A stretch of 42,212 bases of DNA, taken from Bacteroidales bacterium (GTDB taxonomy: Bacteria; Bacteroidota; Bacteroidia; Bacteroidales; VadinHA17). Under the pieces are notes generated by a model. That model was not told the origin of the DNA. It saw nothing but the letters and a program-made list of their open reading frames with translations, and did no database searches. The DNA lies in contig PLNT01000042.1 in assembly GCA_003141895.1 (NCBI GenBank), forward strand, positions 1 to 42,212. Reading direction: 5' to 3'. The number at the start of each line of letters is the position of its first letter. Within the stretch, counting starts at the first letter, position 1. This document shows positions 36,223 to 42,212 of this stretch, piece after piece. The position numbers and the translations under genes are program-made.

Positions 36223-36247
36223 TGGTACCCCGAACCGGACATGAACC
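36223..36247 (-). pseudogene. tRNA 3'-end-like fragment
   Basis: Read on the minus strand the segment is GGTTCATGTCC followed by GGTTCGGGGTACCA. This looks like a T-arm (TTC-A loop), the 3' side of an acceptor stem, a discriminator base and CCA. The matching 5' acceptor half (ACCCCGA) is absent within the next 90 bases, and the T-stem has mismatches. It is therefore a scrap, either a decayed tRNA or the attachment-site copy left by an integrated element. The terminator follows 10 bases later on the same strand. Confidence 0.4.
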
Positions 36248-36458
36248 TATTATATTGCATTTGAGGATTATGTTAAGTGTCTGAGTGTATCTTTCAATTT
36301 GTTTTTCATACCTGAACCGCCATAATGTTATAAAATATTAAGAGCAGGAGGGCTCCCTACTATTAATATTCGTACATCATAACTTATAAAGATGCTGCAC
36401 AGATAGGTAAAATTAAGCATTATTTTGTATTTCCCCGGAAATTCAGGTTGCGCATTTC

Positions 36459-36472
36459 CGCACATATGTGCG
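36459..36472. promoter_or_regulatory. Perfect 14 bp palindrome upstream of gvpA fragment
   Basis: CGCACATATGTGCG is its own reverse complement and stands out in AT-rich flanks. A related GCGCATTTCC precedes it. It lies 232 bp before the truncated gvpA and could be an operator or activator site for a former gas-vesicle promoter. The binding protein is unknown. Confidence 0.4.
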
Positions 36473-36703
36473 ATTTATTCAACCTTATTCCATTTCATCC
36501 CTTAAAATCAATTCTGTCCGATTCAATTTATTGCTGATCAATATTTATCCATTTGTGCTTCAAAATCAGATAATTAACTAATGGAAAATATTGTTTTTTT
36601 ATTTGCGTAATTATTTATGGCATATGGTTTGTTTGGCTTTTGGCACATGAGGTTAACCGTCCCTCAAAAAAGCACGGAAATTATTAATTAATAATTTAAA
36701 AAA

Positions 36704-36853
36704 ATGTCAGTAGACAAAACCATCGGTTCATCCAGACTCGTAGAGGTGAACGACCGTATCCTTGACAAGGGCGTTGTAGTTGACGAATGGGTAAGAGTTT
36801 CATTGGTTGGTATCGAACTACTTGCAATTGAAGCAAGAAGCTATTTTTGCTGA
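36704..36853 (+). pseudogene. gvpA: Truncated gas vesicle structural protein GvpA
   Basis: The frame encodes 49 residues: [20 protein letters not shown], then [20 protein letters not shown], then AIEARSYFC and a stop. Residues 9-45 are unmistakably GvpA ([29 protein letters not shown]), covering the first helix and first beta strand. Normal GvpA has about 70 or more residues with a second beta strand (VVIASV-TYL) and helix that pack the gas-vesicle wall. These are lost right after IEAR. No other gvp gene is in the window. A small hairpin (AAGGC-5 nt-GCCTT, 36864-36878) follows the stop. The start ATG is well placed for the family, so transcription and translation signals may survive, but the product cannot build a vesicle. 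Confidence 0.85.
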
Positions 36854-36960
36854 AACATCCTCAAAGGCCGGAAGCCTTCAAGCATGGTTTAACAAAAATA
36901 TCTCTTCTTTCTGATTTTTTTCTCTTTCCCCCGAATCATTCACAATAACCAGCTGATTAT

Positions 36961-37353
36961 ATGAAAACAATGCCTGAATTAAATATAGATGGATTTTTTG
37001 ATAATGTAATAATTGCCCAAAATGGGGGAAACGCAATGGATTGGCTTTCAAAGCATAAACCATCTTTGATTATCTTAAATATCCTCATGCCGGAAATGAA
37101 TGGATACGAACTTTGCAAAAAAATTAAATCGAATAATAATACTGAGGATATTCCTGTGATATTACTGACCATCCTATCTGATTCGGAGGAAATTATTGAA
37201 GGACTCTCTTGTGGGGCAGACAGTTTTATTACTAAACCATACAATGAAAAATATCTTCTTTCTCATATTGAAAAAATACTTTCTGAAAAAAATGGCGGAA
37301 TTTATCAAAATCTCAACTTCCGCATGTACTACTCTCCAATTCAGGTCGGCTGA
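36961..37353 (+). pseudogene. Receiver domain, N-terminally truncated, phospho-Asp lost
   Basis: The 130-residue frame encodes most of a response-regulator receiver (REC) domain. VIIAQNGGNAMDWL is strand 2 and helix 2, PSLIILNILMPEMNGYELC is strand 3, IPVILLTILSD is strand 4, and CGADSFITKPYN is strand 5 with the conserved Lys. The first strand with the acidic pair is missing and a stop lies only four codons upstream of the ATG. At the phospho-acceptor position Asn40 replaces Asp. The domain ends in ILSEKN without an output domain. It is best seen as a decayed piece of a hybrid kinase or regulator. A stand-alone, non-phosphorylated pseudo-receiver is the alternative. Confidence 0.65.
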
Positions 37354-37439
37354 TAACTCACAAACTCTGCAGCCCGCATGTAAAAAGGATTTAAAAGAAC
37401 AATATTTTAGTTTTTAGTAATGAATTAATATCAAAAAAA

Positions 37440-39806
37440 ATGAAGCCAAAAAAACTATTAACAACCCTTGCATTAGTATCGGTTGTATTAATTGTGGGGT
37501 GCAAAAAAGATAATTTTGTGAATACCATAGGAGTATGTCCAGTTGTTGAATCAACAAGCCCCATAAATGCTGCTACAGGAATACCTCTTGACAAGATAAT
37601 TACTGTAACCTTCAATGAAAAGATGAACCCTTTAACTATAACCGGGGAGTCTTTTACTATAGAAGTTATGGCAAAAGGGGCAATGACAGTTACAGGAGCA
37701 GTTACATACACAGATTCAACTGCATCTTTTACACCTTCCAGCGTTTTTGCACCCAACACTACATATACAGCCACAGTTAAATCATCGGTAAAGGATTTAA
37801 ATGGGAATGCCTTACAAGCAGATTATGTATGGACTTTCAGTACAGGTGCGACCCTGGCGCCCACGGTGATTTCTAACGAACCTTTAAACAATGCTACGGG
37901 CGTAGCACTAAATGCAATGGTTACAGCAACCTTTAGTGTGCCAATGGATCCGTTGACCCTTACTTCAACAACCTTTACCTTAACACAAGGGGCAACACTA
38001 ATAACAGGAACAGTTTCGTACGCTGGTACAATTGCATCCTTTAAACCTGCCAGTAATCTTTCACCAGGTACCATCTATACGGCTACTATTACGACCGGAG
38101 CTAAGAATGTACCGGGCACAGCACTACTGAATAATTATATTTGGACCTTTACCACCGGAACCAATGTGGCTCCCACGGTTATTTCTACCGACCCGATAAA
38201 TCTGGCTACAGGTGTGGCGCTGAATAAACAAATAACAGCTACTTTCAGTGAAGCGATGGATCCTTTAACGATCACCACATCGACCTTTACCTTAAAGGCA
38301 GGAGCAACAACAGTTTTAGGCAATGTAAGTTACTCTGGTACGACTGCAACCTTTACACCAACAAGTAATCTTTTACCAAGTACTATCTATACGGCGACGA
38401 TTACAAATGGAGGTAAAAATGTACCGGGTATAGCACTGGCTAATAATTTTGTATGGACATTTACCACTTTAGTCATTCCGGCTCCAACGGTGATTTCTAC
38501 CGACCCCATTAATCTGACTACAGATGTACCGCTCAATAAAGTAATAAGTGCTAATTTCAGTGAGGCAATGAGTCCTTTAACGATCACAACATTGACTTTT
38601 ACTTTAAAGAATGGAGCAACTTTAGTCGCAGGTGCAGTGAACTACTCTGGTACGACTGCAACCTTTACCCCAACGAGTAATCTTTTATCAGGTACCGTTT
38701 ATACGGCTACTATTACAACCGATGCTAAGAATCTGGCCGGCATTCCTTTGGCGAATAACTATATATGGACATTTACCACCGGAACCATAGTGGCTCCCAC
38801 GGTTATTTCTACCGACCCGATAAATCTGGCCTCAGGTGTGGCGCTGGATAAACATATAACAGCTACTTTCAGTGAAGCGATGGATCCTTTGACGATCACC
38901 ACATTGACCTTTACATTAAAGAAAGGCGCAACATCAGTTTTAGGTGTGGTAAACTACTCGGGCACCACAGCGACCTTTATACCATCCGCTAATCTTTTAT
39001 CAGATAACGTCTATACTGCAACGATTACAATTGCATCAAAGAATCCTGCCGGCATTCCACTGGCGAATGACTATGTATGGACCTTTAGTACCGTTGCGCA
39101 TTTAGGCCCATTGGCCCCTGATCTTAAATCGGTTGCCCGGTTCGGGATCATCTCAGGCGTTGGAGTCAGCAACAATGCGGGTCCCAGTGAGATTCATGAT
39201 CTGGATGTTGGGATATATCCTGGTGCGCGGACTTCAATTACCGGATTTATGGCTGTTGATGGTGGTCCTGGACTAATATTTAATGGAGCATTCTATGCAT
39301 CAGATGATATTGCTCCTCCCGGTGTGGCTGCCATGCTACTAGCGGCCAAAAATGACCTGGTTACTGCGTATGATTTTGCTAAAGGAGCAACTTCACCGGC
39401 ACCTCAATTAGCGCCAGCCGATCTGGGTGGTAAAACACTTGCCCCAGGTATTTGGACATCAGCTTCTACAATGTTATTACAGAATGGCAACCTTACTCTT
39501 GATGCTCAAGGTGATGTGAATGCCGTCTGGATATTCCAGATAGGGACTGCCTTTACCTCCATTGGTTCTGGTCCGTATCCCTCTGCTTCAGGTGGCAATG
39601 TCATCCTGGCAGGAGGAGCACAGGCTAAAAACATCTATTGGCAGGTTGGTAGTTCTGCAGTCATTGGAGATTATACCTCATTTTATGGAACCATAATGGC
39701 CTTTTCATCCATTACGATGAATACAGGTTCAACTGCAACGGGCAGAATGCTTGCCAGAAATGCAGCAGTAACATTAACCAGCACAAACATTATCAATAAA
39801 CCGTAA
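37440..39806 (+). CDS. Ice-binding-family (DUF3494) lipoprotein with five Ig-like repeats
   Basis: This 788-residue surface protein has a lipoprotein signal (lipobox IVGC, Cys21). Residues about 33-555 hold five Big_5-type Ig-like repeats (P-V-ST-PIN-ATGV-L-K-ITATFSEAMDPLTI...TFTTG). Four have a strict 312 bp unit (starts 37857, 38169, 38481, 38793); the first is 321 bp (37536). Residues about 560-788 form a DUF3494 ice-binding-like beta-solenoid: FGIISGVGVSNNAGPSEIHD, DVNAVWIFQIGTA, KNIYWQVGSSAVIGDYTSFY, GTIMAFSSITM, and the hallmark TGRMLARNAAVTLTSTNI. Such proteins adsorb to ice or act as adhesins. An OmpA-type protein gene follows 11 bp later. Ice activity is not proven; some DUF3494 proteins lack it. 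Confidence 0.93.
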   Translation: MKPKKLLTTLALVSVVLIVGCKKDNFVNTIGVCPVVESTSPINAATGIPLDKIITVTFNEKMNPLTITGESFTIEVMAKGAMTVTGAVTYTDSTASFTPSSVFAPNTTYTATVKSSVKDLNGNALQADYVWTFSTGATLAPTVISNEPLNNATGVALNAMVTATFSVPMDPLTLTSTTFTLTQGATLITGTVSYAGTIASFKPASNLSPGTIYTATITTGAKNVPGTALLNNYIWTFTTGTNVAPTVISTDPINLATGVALNKQITATFSEAMDPLTITTSTFTLKAGATTVLGNVSYSGTTATFTPTSNLLPSTIYTATITNGGKNVPGIALANNFVWTFTTLVIPAPTVISTDPINLTTDVPLNKVISANFSEAMSPLTITTLTFTLKNGATLVAGAVNYSGTTATFTPTSNLLSGTVYTATITTDAKNLAGIPLANNYIWTFTTGTIVAPTVISTDPINLASGVALDKHITATFSEAMDPLTITTLTFTLKKGATSVLGVVNYSGTTATFIPSANLLSDNVYTATITIASKNPAGIPLANDYVWTFSTVAHLGPLAPDLKSVARFGIISGVGVSNNAGPSEIHDLDVGIYPGARTSITGFMAVDGGPGLIFNGAFYASDDIAPPGVAAMLLAAKNDLVTAYDFAKGATSPAPQLAPADLGGKTLAPGIWTSASTMLLQNGNLTLDAQGDVNAVWIFQIGTAFTSIGSGPYPSASGGNVILAGGAQAKNIYWQVGSSAVIGDYTSFYGTIMAFSSITMNTGSTATGRMLARNAAVTLTSTNIINKP
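37536..39104 (+). repeat. Five tandem Ig-like coding repeats (about 312 bp each)
   Basis: The repeats lie within the ice-binding-family gene. Units begin at 37536, 37857, 38169, 38481 and 38793; the last four are exactly 312 bp apart. Units 3, 4 and 5 are the most alike, sharing long identical stretches such as the codons for APTVISTDPINL and FSEAM. Unit 1 is the most divergent. Confidence 0.85.
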
Positions 39807-39817
39807 TCATAAGAAAT

Positions 39818-41857
39818 ATGAAAGCTAATACTTATTTCAAAAAGCGATCACACATGACGTGGTCACCTTATACACTGCTCATTAAGAGTCTAATCTTAAG
39901 CGCTTTGATACTTACAGGTATAGAGTCGAAAGTTAGTGCGCAGGATTCTCTTTACACGAAACCCTCGTGGTGGTTTGGCGGAGCTGTTGGAGCAAATTTT
40001 AATTTCTATCATGGCTCCACCCAGGAATTGAATTCAGAGTTAACCGTTCCCGCTGTTTTTCATAAAGGAAGTGGAGTGGGGCTTTATCTTGCACCGCTTT
40101 TAGAGTTTCATCGTCCTGATTCAAGACTTGGCTTTATGCTGCAGGCAGGATATGATAACCGCAAAGGTTCGTTCAATGAGATAACTACTCCTTGTAACTG
40201 CCCGGCTGACTTATCCGATAAACTTAGCTACATTACAATAGAGCCAAGTTTGCGTTTAGCCCCATTCAAATCTAATTTTTATTTGTATGCTGGCCCGCGC
40301 TTTGCTTTTAATATGGCAAAATCATTCAAATACAAGCAGGGTATCAATCCCGATTATCCTGATCAGGTTGCCGACCCTGACGTGACCGGGGATTTCAGCA
40401 ATATGCGTAAGTCAGTATTCTCGATGCAAATCGGGGCAGGGTACGATATTCCACTCTCATCACAGAACAAGCAGACGCAAACTGTACTTTCTCCTTTTGT
40501 TTCTTTTCAACCATATTTTGGTCAGGACCCTCGTTCGATAGAAACATGGAATATGACCACTTTGAGAGCAGGCGCTGCTCTTAAGTTCGGGCGTAGACAT
40601 AAAATTCCACAACCTGTTGTAGCAGCACCGGTAATGATAGTAGTACCAGATCCTGAAGTTAAGTTTTCTGTTAACTCTCCAATGAATATTGAAGTCGATC
40701 GCAGGGTAAGGGAAACATTCCCACTTCGTAACTACGTGTTTTTCGATTTAGGATCAACTGAGATTCCGGACCGTTATGTGTTGCTCACTAAAGACCAGGT
40801 TAAAAATTTCAAAGAAGACCAACTTGAAGTGTTGACTCCTAAAAAACTATCAGGTCGTTCTGTACGGGAAATGATTATTTATTACAATGTTCTGAACATC
40901 CTCGGTGACCGTATGGGTAAAAATACTTCGTCATCTGTTAGTTTGGCCGGAGCTTCAATGGAAGGTATTGCAAACGGAAAGGCAATGGCAGAATCAGTAA
41001 AACGATATTTGGTAGATATATTTGGAATTGATGCTTCGAGGATCAGTACCGAAGGCCAGATAAAACCCAGAATCCCCTCTGAACAACCGGGTGGCACAAA
41101 ACAGCTTACCCTCCTTCGTGAGGGAGACCGAAGAGTGTCTATTGCGAGCAATTCGCCAGATCTGCTGATGGAGTTCCAAACCGGTCCCGATGCTCCGCTT
41201 AGACCAGTGAAAATCACTGCTGTTCAGGAAGCCCCGATTGATAGTTATATTACTTTCAATGTTGAAGGAGCAAAAGAAGCCTTCTCCTCATGGTCGTTGG
41301 AAATCGCTGATGCAAATGGGGAAATCCAATATTTTGGACCTTATACTGAAGAGAAGGAGAATATCTCTGGAAAATACATATTAGGTGCACAACCTAATGG
41401 CGACTACACAGTTAAGATGATAGGTCACACCAAGAGCGGTAAGACAGTAGTAAAGGAAATTCCTGTACATATGGTACTTTGGACCCAGTCCAAGGACGAA
41501 ATGGGAATGAGATTCAGCATAATCTTTGAATTCAATGAATCGAAAGCTATTACTATTTACGAAAAGTACCTGACTGATGTCGTAACACCACAAATCCCTG
41601 TTGGCGGAACAGTTATATTACACGGCCATACCGATATTATCGGAGATGAAGCCAATAACAAAACCTTGTCATTGGCCAGGGCGAACGAAGTCAAGAGCAT
41701 TATTTTAAATGCTTTGGCAAAGGCCGGTAGAAGCGATGTTAAATTTGAAGTCTATGGATTTGGTGAGAATCAAAGCTTAGCACCGTTTGAAAACAATTAT
41801 CCGGAGGAACGCTTTTATAACAGAACCGTTATAATTGATATTATTCCACCTAAGTAA
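39818..41857 (+). CDS. OmpA-family outer membrane protein with two OmpA-like domains
   Basis: This 679-residue protein has a signal peptide (hydrophobic LLIKSLILSALILTGI, then SKVSAQDS). An N-terminal outer-membrane barrel covers about residues 45-270 (PSWWFGGAVGANFNFYHG, GLYLAPLLEFHRP, NFYLYAGPRFAFN, LSPFVSFQPYFG). The region at about 300-445 is OmpA-like but divergent (YVFFDLGSTEIPDRY, SRISTEGQIKPRIP, EGDRRVSI). A linker domain follows, then a standard C-terminal OmpA domain at about 565-679 (IIFEFNESKAI, VILHGHTDIIGDEANN, LSLARANEVKSII, NRTVIIDI), which should bind peptidoglycan. It lies 11 bp after the ice-binding gene and is surely cotranscribed, so it may anchor or export that lipoprotein. 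Confidence 0.9.
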   Translation: MKANTYFKKRSHMTWSPYTLLIKSLILSALILTGIESKVSAQDSLYTKPSWWFGGAVGANFNFYHGSTQELNSELTVPAVFHKGSGVGLYLAPLLEFHRPDSRLGFMLQAGYDNRKGSFNEITTPCNCPADLSDKLSYITIEPSLRLAPFKSNFYLYAGPRFAFNMAKSFKYKQGINPDYPDQVADPDVTGDFSNMRKSVFSMQIGAGYDIPLSSQNKQTQTVLSPFVSFQPYFGQDPRSIETWNMTTLRAGAALKFGRRHKIPQPVVAAPVMIVVPDPEVKFSVNSPMNIEVDRRVRETFPLRNYVFFDLGSTEIPDRYVLLTKDQVKNFKEDQLEVLTPKKLSGRSVREMIIYYNVLNILGDRMGKNTSSSVSLAGASMEGIANGKAMAESVKRYLVDIFGIDASRISTEGQIKPRIPSEQPGGTKQLTLLREGDRRVSIASNSPDLLMEFQTGPDAPLRPVKITAVQEAPIDSYITFNVEGAKEAFSSWSLEIADANGEIQYFGPYTEEKENISGKYILGAQPNGDYTVKMIGHTKSGKTVVKEIPVHMVLWTQSKDEMGMRFSIIFEFNESKAITIYEKYLTDVVTPQIPVGGTVILHGHTDIIGDEANNKTLSLARANEVKSIILNALAKAGRSDVKFEVYGFGENQSLAPFENNYPEERFYNRTVIIDIIPPK

Positions 41858-41888
41858 GCTTTTCGATAAATTATATTAGGTTTTTAAA

Positions 41889-41925
41889 AAAAAGGCTGGC
41901 TAAAATTAAATCAGTCAGCCTTTTT
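41889..41925 (+). terminator. Rho-independent terminator after the OmpA gene
   Basis: AAAAAGGCTGGCT (41889-41901) pairs with AGTCAGCCTTTTT (41913-41925), a 13 bp stem with one G-T wobble and an 11-base loop. More T residues follow. It ends the ice-binding/OmpA transcript. The arms carry A and T runs on both sides, so it may work in both directions. Confidence 0.85.
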
Positions 41926-42003
41926 CTTTTAAATCGCTAAATTCAAAAAAAGCATCAAATCATAGGATAAAAGCGTTTTAAATCTGAAGATGAAAACAAA
42001 ATT

Positions 42004-42212
42004 ATGCTCAAGAATCAAAAAAGCCGGGAGCCCATTTTGTCTCCAATTCGCCTTTTAATTGTAATAATCATTTCGATCATAGTGACCGAAATGTTGGTCA
42101 TGATTTTAATAAAGGTTATTCCTTCGCTGGCATTATGGAATGAGTTATTGATTGATTCATTTCTATTGGCGATCATTCTTTTACCTATATTATATTTCTT
42201 CTCATTTCGTCC
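42004..42212 (+). CDS. N-terminus of a membrane protein, probably a sensor kinase (partial)
   Basis: The frame is open from the ATG at 42004 to the window edge (69 codons). After a basic start (MLKNQKSREPILSPIR) come two transmembrane helices, LLIVIIISIIVTEMLVMIL and SFLLAIILLPILYFF, separated by a short IPSLALWNELLID loop and ending FSFRP. This arrangement is common at the start of Bacteroidota PAS-containing sensor histidine kinases. No kinase part is inside the window, so the call is tentative. It follows the terminator by 78 bp and so starts a new unit. Confidence 0.6.
   Translation, partial: MLKNQKSREPILSPIRLLIVIIISIIVTEMLVMILIKVIPSLALWNELLIDSFLLAIILLPILYFFSFR

Larger units (their letters stand above)
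35678..36703. other. Long gene-poor region upstream of gvpA fragment
   Basis: No gene is supported in these 1026 bp. A 63-codon plus-strand frame at 35823-36014 has no recognisable features. The region holds a strong minus-strand terminator (36179-36212), a tRNA-3'-end-like scrap (36223-36247) and a 14 bp palindrome (36459-36472), each given separately. Confidence 0.5.

Noticed and set aside
36223-36310. Complete tRNA gene on the minus strand
   Set aside because: Only the T-arm/acceptor 3' side is present. The complementary 5' acceptor strand and a proper anticodon arm could not be found in the expected 75-90 bases.
36625-36660. Sigma-54 promoter before gvpA (TGGCAC-like sequence)
   Set aside because: TTGGCAC is present but no GC doublet lies at the required 10-base spacing, so the -24/-12 pattern fails.
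1-42212. CRISPR arrays, insertion sequences, rRNA genes and replication origins
   Set aside because: I found no regularly spaced short direct repeats, no transposase or integrase gene and no rRNA-like sequence. The only tandem repeats are the Ig-coding units.

Overview
The window is AT-rich DNA from a member of the Bacteroidota. The evidence is a SusC/SusD pair under an ECF sigma/FecR control unit, many lipoproteins, a TATATTTG-type promoter box (TAnnTTTG consensus), and a DUF3494 protein paired with an OmpA-type barrel. The mix of ice-binding, gas-vesicle and glycan genes suggests a free-living aquatic or sediment organism; that last point is inference.

Layout. (1) 1-3463: the tail of an unknown gene, a DUF6496 protein, a minus-strand three-gene redox cluster (cupin lipoprotein, FNR-like flavoreductase, SDR), and a small eRF1-like/host-attachment-like protein. 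(2) 3617-9967: a minus-strand multidrug efflux operon, marR > outer-membrane factor > membrane fusion lipoprotein > RND pump. A perfect palindrome lies across the presumed marR promoter. (3) 10294-20102: a nonsense-interrupted HTH gene, then a polysaccharide utilisation locus of ECF sigma factor, FecR anti-sigma, STN-containing SusC, SusD and one GHL6-type glycosidase lipoprotein. (4) 20259-27626: glycerate 2-kinase, LctP-family permease, YdfG-like SDR, serine hydroxymethyltransferase and a Tat-type exported RidA. Among them are decayed fragments of a serine/alanine-glyoxylate aminotransferase, a tricorn/TolB-like propeller protein and a SelA-like PLP enzyme. A structured RNA resembling the 5' part of a group II intron ends three bases before the kinase start. 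(5) 27752-33798: an amino-sugar/sugar set of SIS isomerase, FHS-type MFS symporter, ROK kinase and GH2 exo-glycosidase. (6) 33836-35677: a broken second copy of the glycerate kinase and, on the opposite strand, L-serine ammonia-lyase. (7) 35678-37353: a sparse region with a terminator, a tRNA-3'-end-like scrap, a palindrome, a truncated gvpA and an N-terminally truncated receiver domain lacking its phospho-acceptor Asp. (8) 37440-42212: a five-Ig-repeat ice-binding-family lipoprotein, an OmpA-type partner, a strong terminator, and the start of a membrane protein that is probably a sensor kinase.

How the genes fit together. The PUL imports and cuts an unknown glycan. The next block looks like C2/C3 metabolism: glycolate, lactate or glycerate uptake; serine-glycine interconversion; glycerate to 2-phosphoglycerate; serine to pyruvate; and RidA to remove enamine intermediates. 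The third block would take up and phosphorylate a sugar, perhaps glucosamine-type, released by the GH2 enzyme. The most unusual property of the window is its density of gene fossils: seven recognisable broken genes lie between 10.3 and 37.4 kb. They point to an accessory region that is gaining and losing genes.
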